Assembly (NCBI GenBank): GCA_009777725.1
Contig: WRLG01000016.1
Coordinates: 1-64,000, forward strand
Origin: Oscillospiraceae bacterium
GTDB lineage: Bacteria; Bacillota; Clostridia; Oscillospirales; Ruminococcaceae
Direction of reading: 5' to 3'
DNA length: 64,000 nt
Shown: piece by piece, positions 1-7,653 of the stretch
Numbering within the stretch: position 1 is the first letter of the stretch
Layout of the letters: the number at the start of each line of letters is the position of its first letter
The notes under the pieces: generated by a model
Seen by the model: the letters and a program-made list of their open reading frames with translations, nothing else
Told to the model about the DNA's origin: nothing
Databases searched by the model: none
Position numbers and translations under genes: made by a program

Positions 1-2
1 CG

Positions 3-236
3 CGGGTTATCCGCGATATGAGTGAGGACACGAGAATCCGCGAAATGGCGCGGGCGCGAGAAGAGGCGGAAATTAACGAACGCTTGATGCTGGGCGCGGC
101 GCGGAAAGAGGGCAGGCAAGAGGGCAGACAAGAGGGTAGACAAGAGGGTAGACAAGAGGTTCTGAAAGAGGTTATTGACAGCCTTAAAAGTAGCGGAATG
201 TCTGATGATGATATAAAGCGCATACTTAAGCTGTAA
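3..236 (+). CDS. C-terminal end of an Rpn-family nuclease/transposase-like protein (5' end outside window)
   Basis: The reading frame is open to the left edge of the window, so this is the 3' part of a longer gene. The visible tail is highly charged, carries four tandem GRQE units encoded by a 12-bp repeat, and ends in a short helix (IDSLKSSGMSDDDIKRILKL-type). The same architecture of a glycine/glutamine/glutamate repeat followed by a 'DDI K I' helix closes the full-length Rpn (PD-(D/E)XK, recombination-promoting nuclease) protein at 32871-33809 in this window. The family assignment rests on that tail only; the catalytic domain is not visible. Confidence 0.6.
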   Translation, partial: RVIRDMSEDTRIREMARAREEAEINERLMLGAARKEGRQEGRQEGRQEGRQEVLKEVIDSLKSSGMSDDDIKRILKL

Positions 237-371
237 TTATTTTTGATTTGGCGTTTATAGTTTTTCAGATTTAAAGCAGGTTTGTTCTTTCGAGGATTTT
301 TGCCGTGAAAAAAGGAAAATTTTCGTAGGAATGTACTGACATTTCAAGAAAATTCAACGCTGTATGGCAAT

Positions 372-417
372 AAAAAAAGGTGGCTCTCCCCTAGGTAAGG
401 GAAAGCCACCTTTTTTA
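372..417. terminator. Bidirectional intrinsic terminator
   Basis: A perfect 13-bp stem (373-385 pairs with 404-416, core GGTGGCT/AGCCACC) is flanked by A and T runs, so it would terminate transcription in both directions. It lies between the end of the Rpn gene and the first PIN-domain TA module. The rest of the 237-538 gap holds only repeat copy 1. Confidence 0.85.
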
Positions 418-458
418 AAAACATGTATTTTAGTGCATGACAAACAGGCAGAATTAAC

Positions 459-553
459 CCGCTTGCTAGCTTGCTAAAATTGTAGCACATTTGGACATTA
501 AAATCAAGACCTTTCTTGTTAATTTTTTGTGTTTTCTATTATTTATTATACCA
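459..553 (-). repeat. Promoter-bearing repeat, copy 1 of 3
   Basis: About 95 bp that recurs at 1218-1335 and 2180-2300 with very few differences (shared core GTAGCACATTTGGACATTAA). On the minus strand it carries TTGATT (502-507), a 17-bp spacer and TACAAT (479-484), a good sigma-A promoter pointing left towards the terminator at 372-417, where no gene is seen. The right end overlaps the last codons of vapC at 539. Confidence 0.85.
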
Positions 554-943
554 GTCTACTATGGTCAATCCGCCTATGCCCTCGAAATGCTTAGTGTTAT
601 GCGTAACAAGCGTGTAACCATTCGCAGAGCATTGCGCTGCTATGAGAAGGTCGCTGTCGTCAATTGGTGCTCCTTTGCGCTTGCGGTCGGCGTAGATAGC
701 CGCTGCCGTGTTCATATCGGCTTTGGTGAGGTTGTGAATACCTAACCTTGTACACAGATTATCAAATAAGCGCGTTTTAGCAGTAGCCCCGTTTGCCAGC
801 AAACCGCGCCGTACTTCATAATAAACCATAAGCGGAATTATAACCTTGCTTTCGGATTGTGTGACGGCGTTAAGCTTTTCAGCAAGGTCGGCGTTACCGT
901 TAAGCACATACGAGATTATATTGGTATCAAGCGCGTAAATCAT
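539..943 (-). CDS. vapC: PIN-domain ribonuclease toxin, VapC/FitB type
   Basis: This 134-aa protein is a complete PIN domain, a Mg-dependent RNase used as toxin in type II TA systems. The expected acidic residues are visible: D6 in LDTN, E43 in YYEVRR, D95/D96/D98 in the PIDDSDLLIA segment, and the late THN motif at 114-116. Its start overlaps the stop of the antitoxin at 940-943 (ATGA type), so the two are translationally coupled. Transcription probably starts in repeat copy 2 on the right. The 3' end runs into repeat copy 1. Family is clear; the RNA target is not known. Confidence 0.88.
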   Translation of the reverse strand: MIYALDTNIISYVLNGNADLAEKLNAVTQSESKVIIPLMVYYEVRRGLLANGATAKTRLFDNLCTRLGIHNLTKADMNTAAAIYADRKRKGAPIDDSDLLIAAQCSANGYTLVTHNTKHFEGIGGLTIVDWYNK

Positions 944-1185
944 ATGTCAACCTCCCGAAATGTCACCCGCTCAAATTCCGGCAGAGGCTCATTATCAACA
1001 CTCTTAATGCCGTCTAAAAAATCTTGCCATGCTTCTGCGTGTTCATTGGCGACTATAGCTTCATCCCGTGCCGGCTCGTCTAATATTGTAATATAAATTC
1101 GCCTGTTTTCGGGTATTCGCATTGTTTGCCCTGCCGTAAAAAAGCTACCGTTTTTAAAATATCCCTCATATGCTTGTGCTTGCAT
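940..1185 (-). CDS. Antitoxin partner of the PIN toxin
   Basis: This 81-aa protein sits directly upstream of and overlaps the vapC gene by 4 bp, the standard order for a VapBC pair. The N-terminal half (QAYEGYFKNGSFFTAGQ) is predicted beta-rich and resembles antitoxins of the DUF104/DUF2442-like beta-strand group rather than a classic AbrB or Phd fold; the C-terminal half is acidic and would wrap the toxin. AAAGGAGCTG precedes the ATG. The promoter is in repeat copy 2. The antitoxin role is inferred mainly from position. Confidence 0.75.
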   Translation of the reverse strand: MQAQAYEGYFKNGSFFTAGQTMRIPENRRIYITILDEPARDEAIVANEHAEAWQDFLDGIKSVDNEPLPEFERVTFREVDI

Positions 1186-1217
1186 GTGTATCAGCTCCTT
1201 TTAAGAGTTAACGTGAA

Positions 1218-1335
1218 GTTCCTGCTTACTAAAATAGTAGCACATTTGGACATTAAAATCAAGACCTTTCTTGTTAATTTTTTGTGTTTTCTGTATTTAT
1301 TATAGCATGTTTGAGCGGGGGTGTCAAGTTTTTTG
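1218..1335. repeat. Promoter-bearing repeat, copy 2 of 3
   Basis: Second copy of the repeat, located in the divergent gap between the two PIN TA modules. Copies 2 and 3 also share an extended right end (TATAGCAT...GCGGGG.TGTCAA) that copy 1 lacks. Confidence 0.85.
1234..1262 (-). promoter_or_regulatory. Promoter of the leftward PIN TA operon
   Basis: On the minus strand TTGATT (1257-1262) is followed by 17 bp and TACTAT (1234-1239). It lies about 50 bp upstream of the antitoxin start at 1185 and is contained in repeat copy 2. Confidence 0.7.
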
Positions 1336-1378
1336 GAAAAGCGTTAATTGTTTGCTGATTATTTTATTTTTAAAATAC

Positions 1379-1408
1379 TTGACAAAACAAGCTTAGTCTG
1401 ATACACTT
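1379..1408 (+). promoter_or_regulatory. Promoter of the rightward PIN TA operon
   Basis: TTGACA (1379-1384) is followed by 18 bp and TACACT (1403-1408), about 50 bp upstream of the Phd-type antitoxin start at 1458. Confidence 0.55.
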
Positions 1409-1457
1409 AGTTTATAAAGTGTTTTTTTAACCTGCTAATAAAAGGAGCTGTAAATAT

Positions 1458-1697
1458 ATGGAGCAAATTAATATTCATGCCGCCAAAACACATTTATCTT
1501 CACTCATAGAAAAAGCGGCGGCGGGAAAGCCGTTTATTATTGCTAAATCAGGGAAACCGCTGGTAACCGTTTCCGCCTATGTTCCCCCCGCAAAGCCTTC
1601 AAGGGTCGGATTTTTAAAAGATTTCACAGTTCCCGATGATTTTGACTATATGCTTCAAGATGAAATAACCGCGATGTTCGAGGGGGAGGGTTTATGA
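1458..1697 (+). CDS. Phd/YefM-family antitoxin
   Basis: This 79-aa protein begins MEQINIHAAKTHLSSLIEKA, the typical Phd/YefM N-terminus in which an 'AKTHLS.L' helix precedes a small beta-sheet (KPFIIAKSGKPLVTV). The family binds operator DNA with the N-terminal domain and neutralises the toxin with an acidic C-terminal tail, here DDFDYMLQDEITAMFEGEGL. AAAGGAGCTG is a good ribosome binding site 7 bp before the ATG. The stop overlaps the start of the following PIN toxin by 4 bp. Confidence 0.88.
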   Translation: MEQINIHAAKTHLSSLIEKAAAGKPFIIAKSGKPLVTVSAYVPPAKPSRVGFLKDFTVPDDFDYMLQDEITAMFEGEGL

Positions 1698-2080
1698 AAA
1701 TACTCCTTGATACACACATTTTAATCTGGGCGGCACAAAACAAACTGCCGCCCGAGTTATTAAAATATATCATTGACGATGATAATATTTTGTTTTTCAG
1801 TTCAGCCGGAATTTGGGAAATTGCGATTAAATATCGAATGAGAAAAGAAGCGTTCAGCCATAATCCAATACCATTATACAGCGGTCTTATTGATGCGGGC
1901 TATATCGAATTGCCAATCACTGCAAAACATTCGTTTCAAACAGTTATGTTACCCGACATTCATAAAGACCCATTTGACCGTATAATGGTTGCCCAAGCTT
2001 TGGCAGAAGGAATATCATTTTTAACATCTGATAAAATTATATCCGGGTATCCGGGCTCAATCATTTACGTGCCTAAATAA
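1694..2080 (+). CDS. vapC: PIN-domain ribonuclease toxin, VapC type
   Basis: This 128-aa PIN protein carries D6 (LLDTHILIW), E42 (WEIAIK), D92/D95 (HKDPFDRIMVAQA) and D113 (TSDKI), the acidic set expected for an active RNase. The LLDTH...HKDPFDR signature is that of the PIN subgroup paired with Phd-type antitoxins, which agrees with the gene upstream. It is not closely similar to the VapC at 539-943, so the two modules are not simple duplicates of one another although they share flanking repeats. Confidence 0.9.
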   Translation: MKILLDTHILIWAAQNKLPPELLKYIIDDDNILFFSSAGIWEIAIKYRMRKEAFSHNPIPLYSGLIDAGYIELPITAKHSFQTVMLPDIHKDPFDRIMVAQALAEGISFLTSDKIISGYPGSIIYVPK

Positions 2081-2103
2081 ATTGTTGCTCAAAACACAAA
2101 AAA

Positions 2104-2137
2104 GGCAACTACCTCCGCTAAACAGGGGGTAGTTGCC
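2104..2137 (-). terminator. Stem-loop, terminator for leftward transcription
   Basis: A 10-bp stem (GGCAACTACC with GGTAGTTGCC) is followed on the minus strand by a T-rich tract. On the plus strand the downstream flank is not T-rich, so its use by the vapC transcript is less certain. Confidence 0.6.
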
Positions 2138-2179
2138 ATATATTTACATAAATTCTAAGACATGTCAAAAAAGTGGAGT

Positions 2180-2300
2180 GAACCGCTTGCTTGCTAAAAT
2201 TGTAGCACATTTGGACATTAAAATCAAGACCTTTCTTGTTAATTTTTTGGGGTTTCTGTATTTATTATAGCATATTTTGGCGGGGCTGTCAATTTTTTCA
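2180..2300 (-). repeat. Promoter-bearing repeat, copy 3 of 3
   Basis: Third copy, with minus-strand TTGATT (2222-2227), 17 bp and TACAAT (2199-2204). The promoter would fire left into the terminator at 2104-2137 and antisense to the second VapC gene; no gene is placed to use it. It may mark the former position of another module. Confidence 0.8.
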
Positions 2301-2307
2301 CCCTATT

Positions 2308-2358
2308 GGCGGGACAGGCAAGCCTGTCCCCTACATAACCCTATTGCACAGGTGGAAA
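2308..2358. repeat. REP-like palindromic intergenic element
   Basis: GGGACAGGCAAGCCTGTCCC followed by CTACATAACCCTATTGCACAGGTGG. The same palindrome and tail occur at 14093-14420, 16455-16760 and 51908-52068. Confidence 0.75.
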
Positions 2359-2372
2359 AAATCCCTTAGCCC

Positions 2373-3212
2373 CTATGAAATCGTTTTACCCTTACTTTTT
2401 TTCGGTATAGGCGTTTCTGAGCCGCCTTTATCTACGAAAAGCGAATTTCCGTCGGGGGCTGATTTCAGATGAGCGTATTCGGGATTTTCTTCGCCGCGCC
2501 CCTCGTAGTATGGGTTTATTACATATTTTTGAATCTGCGGGTAGGTGTTGAACATAATAACAAAGCCCAAAAAAGAAATAGGAAAAACAGGGAGGATGAG
2601 GAGAAATACATCGGGTGACATAAAAAATGTAAAAAGCAAAATCAAGCTTGTAAATAAGACAATCAAAAAGGTAATAAAATTTCTTTTGAAAGAAACACAG
2701 GTTAGGAAAAATGAATTTTTCAGTATATCCTTAACGCTCAAATCAGTTGCCGCAAGCATCGGGAAGATGTAAAAGTTAACCATAAGCAGTGTAAAAGCAA
2801 AGCTTAGCGATATAACGCAAAGTGCTATGAAAAATAACCCGCCCGTTTGCGACTCCTGCGCCATTTGAGGGTAAATCTGCAGCCCGAGAATCGAGGAAAC
2901 GGCAATTATCACATCAATCATTCCAATCGGCAGTGATTTTTTAAAGCTCTGCTTGAAGCCTTTCCAAAAATCATGGAATACAAACGAATTTTTATCAAGC
3001 ACAAAATTCCGCAAAACCTTCGTCATCCCCGTAAGCGCGGGACCGATTGTAATGATTGGCAGGCAAAATAAAAGAGTAATAAAGTTAAGCTTAATAAATT
3101 TCCAAAGCTTGCTGAAATAAATGTCCCAAAACGCAAAAAAAGCTTTCTTACGCGGCGCGCCCTTAGCAACCCCCGCTCCCGCCTTATTATAATCAAACCT
3201 AAAAAATCCCAA
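2373..3212 (-). CDS. YesL-like integral membrane protein (DUF624)
   Basis: This 279-aa protein has five to six hydrophobic segments (roughly residues 38-60, 96-118, 126-150, 175-200, 205-230) and the 'LLFCLPIITIGPAL' motif near residue 50 that marks DUF624/YesL proteins. The family is a Firmicute membrane protein often found near carbohydrate genes; its molecular function is unknown. It lies 57 bp downstream of a SpoIIM-like gene in the same direction and may share its transcript. The C-terminal tail (about 45 residues) is hydrophilic. Confidence 0.75.
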   Translation of the reverse strand: MGFFRFDYNKAGAGVAKGAPRKKAFFAFWDIYFSKLWKFIKLNFITLLFCLPIITIGPALTGMTKVLRNFVLDKNSFVFHDFWKGFKQSFKKSLPIGMIDVIIAVSSILGLQIYPQMAQESQTGGLFFIALCVISLSFAFTLLMVNFYIFPMLAATDLSVKDILKNSFFLTCVSFKRNFITFLIVLFTSLILLFTFFMSPDVFLLILPVFPISFLGFVIMFNTYPQIQKYVINPYYEGRGEENPEYAHLKSAPDGNSLFVDKGGSETPIPKKSKGKTIS

Positions 3213-3269
3213 AATTTACACTTCCCTATTTTATTCGTTTTATACGTCCTACACTTAGAGCCTTAATTG

Positions 3270-3890
3270 TCAATTATTAAATATAATCCTTGTCCAAAAT
3301 CCGGCGAACAGAAACGTAAGCAGGCTGTCGGCTAAGGAAGATACCGTCAGTATTGCCGTCAGTACTATGAATTTAGTAAAATAAAGCTTGTAATCCACCG
3401 GCTCAAAGCCCGATTTCCGCGTGAATACGATAGCACCGATGCTGTTTGACATACGCATGGCTTCCCGCACGCCTATGATGAGCACGAGTGCCGAAATAAC
3501 CCCGTTCGGTACAATCAAAACCAAAGATATTCCAACGCCGCCCGCACCGTATCGGCTGTACATACCTGCAAGCGACACGCCCAAGCCTATGCCGCGGAAA
3601 ACAGGAATCATAGCCTCCAAGGGCTGAAAAATCGCGCCGAATCCGAGAACAAAGCATACCAAAAGCAGTATGAAAGCCCCCGCGAAGGAGTTCACCAAGG
3701 TTTGCCAGAAAGTTTGCTCCAGCCGCCCGGCTATAAAGCTCCCTGCCAGCTCGCTGAGCTTGTCCGCGCTTTCCGAATTAAGGCGGTATAAAATTGTCCC
3801 GAATAAAACACCGATTAAAAATAATATTGAAAAAAACAACACCGTCGAGTCGTTATACGACAAACTCCCGGATTTTTTAGCAGCTTTCAT
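3270..3890 (-). CDS. spoIIM: Stage II sporulation protein M-like membrane protein
   Basis: This 206-aa protein has five predicted membrane segments and the SpoIIM-type pattern of a central 'GFGAIFQPLEA...FRGIGLGVSLA' loop and helix. SpoIIM is part of the DMP complex (SpoIID, SpoIIM, SpoIIP) that remodels septal peptidoglycan during engulfment. Length agrees with the family. AAGGA lies before the ATG. Neither spoIID nor spoIIP is in the window, so a role in engulfment is inferred from the family only; related membrane proteins with other functions exist. Confidence 0.72.
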   Translation of the reverse strand: MKAAKKSGSLSYNDSTVLFFSILFLIGVLFGTILYRLNSESADKLSELAGSFIAGRLEQTFWQTLVNSFAGAFILLLVCFVLGFGAIFQPLEAMIPVFRGIGLGVSLAGMYSRYGAGGVGISLVLIVPNGVISALVLIIGVREAMRMSNSIGAIVFTRKSGFEPVDYKLYFTKFIVLTAILTVSSLADSLLTFLFAGFWTRIIFNN

Positions 3891-3972
3891 ATACCCAGTC
3901 CTTTATTTTTCTATTCTGATAAAGGTATATGCGGAAAGCCGATTTTTTAGAAGTGTTTTATTAATTGAAGAA

Positions 3973-4785
3973 TCAATTCCCCAGTTCATACGCCCGCTTT
4001 GTACACGCTTCGCAAGCGTTTCTCACAAGAGCCTCAAAGCCCCCTTCCCGAAGTGCCGAAAGCCCCGCTTCCGTAGTCCCGCCCTTTGAGGCGACTTGAG
4101 CGATTAAGGCTTCCGTTGAAAGCCCGCTTTGGGTGAGCATTTCAGCAGAGCCGTTTAAGACCTGACAAAATAAATCCCTCGCGGCTTCGGGAGCAATCCC
4201 GCTTGAAGCGGCATAATCAATAAAGGCTTTTGCGAAAAGATAAACAAAGGCGGGCGATGAGCCGTTGACCGCTATGATTTCCTTCATTTGAGCCTTGTCT
4301 ATCACAACAGCTTTTCCGCATGACGAAAAAATATCGCGGACAATGTTAAACTCATCCTCCGCTACGGACGAGCCTTTCGCCAGTGCGGTCGCGCCCTTGC
4401 CGAGCAAAAGCGGCGTATTCGGCATGACTAGGACGACCTTGGCATTTTCGTGCGTTCTCGCTTTGATATATTCCTCGTTAATCCCCGCGCATATTGAAAC
4501 CAGCACCGTGTTTTTTTCACAGACCGCATCCTTGATTCTCCCCAAAGCCTCATCTAACTGCTGCGGCTTTACCGATAAGAATACTAAAGAGGCTTTTTCG
4601 GCAAGCTCTTGCTCGCTTGAAACGGAGATTGTCCCGTATTCCTCTTCAAGAGCCTTTTGCTTTTCCTTGTCAAGGTCATAAACGAAAATTGAGCCAAACT
4701 TCAGTTTGCCGTTAAAAATTCCTTTAATGATAGCTGAGCCCATATTTCCCGCGCCGATAAAACCTATGCTTATATTCTTTAACAT
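3973..4785 (-). CDS. proC: Pyrroline-5-carboxylate reductase
   Basis: ProC reduces 1-pyrroline-5-carboxylate to L-proline with NAD(P)H, the last step of proline synthesis. The 270-aa product starts MLKNISIGFIGAGNMGSAII with the Rossmann GxGxxG motif and ends with the family's signature region (GGTTEAGLSAL near the C-terminus). The start at 4785 is chosen because GGAG lies at the right distance and the family starts here; 16 further codons upstream have no support. It is transcribed leftward, divergently from the zinc-ribbon gene at 4952. Confidence 0.93.
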   Translation of the reverse strand: MLKNISIGFIGAGNMGSAIIKGIFNGKLKFGSIFVYDLDKEKQKALEEEYGTISVSSEQELAEKASLVFLSVKPQQLDEALGRIKDAVCEKNTVLVSICAGINEEYIKARTHENAKVVLVMPNTPLLLGKGATALAKGSSVAEDEFNIVRDIFSSCGKAVVIDKAQMKEIIAVNGSSPAFVYLFAKAFIDYAASSGIAPEAARDLFCQVLNGSAEMLTQSGLSTEALIAQVASKGGTTEAGLSALREGGFEALVRNACEACTKRAYELGN

Positions 4786-4826
4786 ACAAAAACTCCGTTC
4801 TCTGCTTATTGTCGAAAAATTTCTGC

Positions 4827-4855
4827 TTGACATTGCCTTGAAAATAATATATAAT
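4827..4855 (+). promoter_or_regulatory. Consensus sigma-A promoter
   Basis: TTGACA (4827-4832), 17 bp, TATAAT (4850-4855): a perfect match at optimal spacing. It points right to the small zinc-ribbon gene at 4952, leaving a leader of about 90 nt. The first 16 codons that could extend proC upstream lie under it, another reason to start proC at 4785. Confidence 0.85.
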
Positions 4856-4951
4856 GAATAAGGTAGCTTTAGTTTTTGAATACTTTTAAGAGGTTACCGC
4901 AGCGGAAGCAAGCTTTACAATCCGCTATATTACTGAAAGGGGAAATACCCA

Positions 4952-5164
4952 ATGAAAAGATGCACCAACTGCGGACACGAGTCTTACAGAGTTGAATCCA
5001 AGTTTTGCTTGAAGTGCGGTTCAACCTTGCCGGACCACGTTGAAATGCCTCATCAAAACATCTGCACAAACGGAGATTGCGATTACAACAGAACAAGATT
5101 TATCTACCCGGACGATGCGCGCTTTTGCGACATATGCGGAAGCAAAACGGTATACGCCGGCTAA
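4952..5164 (+). CDS. Small double zinc-ribbon protein
   Basis: This 70-aa protein has two CxxC-pair zinc ribbons: C4/C7 with C20/C23, and C38...C43 with C60/C63 (CTNCG, CLKCG, CTNGDC, CDICG). Such proteins bind zinc and often act as nucleic-acid or protein adaptors; no specific function is known to me. A good ribosome binding site (GAAAGGGGA) precedes the ATG. It is monocistronic with a consensus promoter, which suggests high expression. Confidence 0.75.
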   Translation: MKRCTNCGHESYRVESKFCLKCGSTLPDHVEMPHQNICTNGDCDYNRTRFIYPDDARFCDICGSKTVYAG

Positions 5165-5185
5165 GAGGTTCGTCCGCGTGTTAAG

Positions 5186-6406
5186 TCAGCTGATTACGTA
5201 TGAATCGTAGCCCAAGGCGATTAGCGATGTGATTGCATCGCTAAAATCCTCTTGGTTCATGCCGGTGCTGTCTACATGGGGAATAAGCGCAAGCTTATCT
5301 CCCGCTTTTTGAGAAATTACATTAAATACAACCGTTGTGCTGTCGGATATATTCATGTCTGACAGCACAATTTCTTGATTGCCGTCAACAAAGGTTTTAA
5401 CAAAGCTCTCCGGCGCGTAATATATAAGAGCCGTAGCACCCTCAAGCGAATCGGGCTTAAAGATTTCAGAGCCGCCCGTAATAATATCAGCCGCTGAAAT
5501 ATGAAGCATAGAAGCCGCTCCGTTTGAAGCCGCCGCATCCGCCGCCAAAAGAGCCAGATTGACAAGAGCTTGATACCTGCTCTCATTTTTCACAATGCTC
5601 CCGATATAGTTTAAATCGGAGCTTCTGAACGGGGGGAAAACTAAACCATCGAATATAAGCGTTTCAAATCCGGCTTTAGAAACCTCGTCCGCCAGAAATG
5701 CGGCGTAATCCTGCGTGTCGGTATCGAAAGGCGAAAGCCAAGGCTTTCCTCCCATATCCACGCGGTTATCAAACCATGTGGATATGGAGTTCTCAAACTT
5801 AAACGCGCCCTGCCTGCCTGCCCCGTAAATGTTATGGTCTTCAAGAAGATTTACGGAGGCTATGGGTTTCAGACCTGCGGCAACGATAAGCGCGCAGATA
5901 TGCTCCGCCGTCAAATCGCTCTTTACCGCGTTATCCGCTAATAAAGCCATTTCCGAGGCGGTGCTGTAATAAATAGCTCCGCCCTTGTCTTTTAATGTGA
6001 CTACTGCGGCGGTGTAGCCGTCTGTCCGCGCTTGAATCAGCGCGTCTTTCAGCGTATCGGAATTTGTCATTGCCGATACGGGAATTTGGCAGGCGGAAAA
6101 GCCGCGCTCGGCTCTTTCGGACGGTGAACCGCTGTTATTGCCGCCGTTACCTCCGCCTGTATTGCCGCCGCTGTTGCTGTCTGCGGCAATTATATCGGGG
6201 AGGGCGGGGGGAACCCACGGGTCAGCCGCTCCGCCGATTTCCCTGTTTCTAAAATATTCTCTAATCGGTCCGGCGATGCTGATTCCCAAAAAAACAGCAA
6301 CCGCTAACCCTATAACAATAAGAAATGAGTTAACTACCGTTTTACTTCGCTTTTTCCGCGAACCCATCCCTTTCCTGTATACCCTGCGACCGGAATTTAA
6401 AGCCAT
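5186..6406 (-). CDS. Membrane-anchored putative glycoside hydrolase (DUF4015-like)
   Basis: About 406 aa. A basic N-terminus and one membrane segment (around residues 25-48) are followed by a low-complexity Asn/Gly/Ser linker (about 80-95) and an extracellular domain predicted as a TIM barrel. Segments such as 'GYTAAVVTLKD', 'IASVNLLEDH' and 'GFETLIFDGLVFP' resemble the DUF4015 group of putative glycosyl hydrolases. It follows rnfA by 23 bp on the same strand, so it is probably the last gene of that operon. The ATG at 6406 is preferred over a GTG three codons upstream. Confidence 0.6.
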   Translation of the reverse strand: MALNSGRRVYRKGMGSRKKRSKTVVNSFLIVIGLAVAVFLGISIAGPIREYFRNREIGGAADPWVPPALPDIIAADSNSGGNTGGGNGGNNSGSPSERAERGFSACQIPVSAMTNSDTLKDALIQARTDGYTAAVVTLKDKGGAIYYSTASEMALLADNAVKSDLTAEHICALIVAAGLKPIASVNLLEDHNIYGAGRQGAFKFENSISTWFDNRVDMGGKPWLSPFDTDTQDYAAFLADEVSKAGFETLIFDGLVFPPFRSSDLNYIGSIVKNESRYQALVNLALLAADAAASNGAASMLHISAADIITGGSEIFKPDSLEGATALIYYAPESFVKTFVDGNQEIVLSDMNISDSTTVVFNVISQKAGDKLALIPHVDSTGMNQEDFSDAITSLIALGYDSYVIS

Positions 6407-6429
6407 AAACCGCACCGTCCCCCACTCTG

Positions 6430-7011
6430 CTATATTCTTATTTGATGACCCGTGAAGCCGAAAAATGCCATACCCAATATCCCTACGTATATCAGCAGTA
6501 AAGGATACCCTCTGAACAGATAAGGTGCGTCCTCCGAATAAAGCTTATCATACGCCGTTGACACAAGATATACCGCCAGTGAAAAGCCGCATCCGATTCC
6601 TATGCTGAGGGCTATATATTGACCGAGTGTATCGCATAATTCATGGTTCAACAGCACAGAACCCAGCACCGCGCCGTTAAACGCTGATATATGTATATAT
6701 TTTCTCATTTTCCTAAAGGTCTTATACATAAACCGCCAAAGGCAAAGAAGGGTGGCGATATAGACAAGTCCGAGAACGAGTATGTAAACCATAGGCAGAA
6801 AAACCTGTTCGAAGCCCTTAACCTCCCATAGCCTGTCAATAAAAAAGCATATAAACCCGGTAACGGTCATAATATACGTCATGCTTAGGAAAAATCCGGC
6901 AAGGTTTTTCTTATTGCGCGAAATCTGCGGCAGCGCGCTTGCCCCCAGAGCGCGGGAAAAAACCGCGTTTTGAAAAAAAGTAACCGTTATGATTTGAATG
7001 ATAAAGTTCAT
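6430..7011 (-). CDS. rnfA: Rnf electron-transport complex subunit A
   Basis: This 193-aa protein has six membrane segments. RnfA features are visible in 'VTFFQNAVFSRALG' near the N-terminus, 'NGAVLGSVLLNHEL' in the middle and 'PYLFRGYPLLLIYVGILGMAFFGFTG' split across the last segments. In complete Rnf complexes, RnfA and RnfE form the membrane core that passes electrons across the membrane through a [2Fe-2S] cluster. Its ATG overlaps the rnfE stop (ATGA, 7008-7011). The usual neighbours rnfC, rnfG and rnfB are absent. Confidence 0.85.
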   Translation of the reverse strand: MNFIIQIITVTFFQNAVFSRALGASALPQISRNKKNLAGFFLSMTYIMTVTGFICFFIDRLWEVKGFEQVFLPMVYILVLGLVYIATLLCLWRFMYKTFRKMRKYIHISAFNGAVLGSVLLNHELCDTLGQYIALSIGIGCGFSLAVYLVSTAYDKLYSEDAPYLFRGYPLLLIYVGILGMAFFGFTGHQIRI

Positions 7012-7652
7012 TTTACCCCTGTCTCCTTCAGCCGCTTTACAAAGAGCAATACCGCCCTGTATAAAGCCGCAAACATTCCAAGCAATAAAAACCCGCCAAA
7101 CGTGGTACGGAAAACAGGGTAAATGACGGGGACGGCTAAAACATGGTTTCCGATGCCGCCGCTTCCTAAAATCTCCCTGATTACTCCGAAAAGCAATACA
7201 ACAATAGCATATCCCAAAATACAGAAAATAATATCAATCAAGACTACAGACCTGCGCTCCCGCGAAAAAATTACTTCCGAGCGGGATACAATAAGCGAAT
7301 TTATAATCAGCAAAGGAAAATAAATGCCCATATCCGCTATTTTATCCGGCATTAAATGATTAAGCAGTATTGCCGCTACAACATAAATCAAAGAGCCTAT
7401 TACAGTATAAATTATAATACGGATTGCATAAACTACCCTTTTCGGAACAAAGGAAGAAAAAAGCAGAGTGAACAAGGTTATGATTGAGAATGAAACGCTT
7501 AACGTAACCGCGTTTTCGAGAGTGTTGGCAAAAGCCGCAACAGGGGTTATTACCATACCGTTTACCAAGATGGAATTCTTCTTAAAAAAGCTTTCCATCA
7601 GCATATCGCGATGCTTATTTTTTACTTTAGATGCTTCAGACAAATGCTCCAT
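7008..7652 (-). CDS. rnfE: Rnf electron-transport complex subunit E
   Basis: The 214-aa product begins MEHLSEASK at 7652, preceded by AGGAGAAGGGGAA. Family signatures are 'KKNSILVNGMVITPVAA' near residue 25, 'VYAIRIIIYTVIGSLIYVV' and 'GIYFPLLIINSLIVSR', all typical of RnfE/NqrD. It has about six membrane segments. It starts 1 bp after the rnfD stop and overlaps rnfA by 4 bp. The longer ORF start inside rnfD is not supported. Confidence 0.85.
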   Translation of the reverse strand: MEHLSEASKVKNKHRDMLMESFFKKNSILVNGMVITPVAAFANTLENAVTLSVSFSIITLFTLLFSSFVPKRVVYAIRIIIYTVIGSLIYVVAAILLNHLMPDKIADMGIYFPLLIINSLIVSRSEVIFSRERRSVVLIDIIFCILGYAIVVLLFGVIREILGSGGIGNHVLAVPVIYPVFRTTFGGFLLLGMFAALYRAVLLFVKRLKETGVK

Positions 7653-7653
7653 G

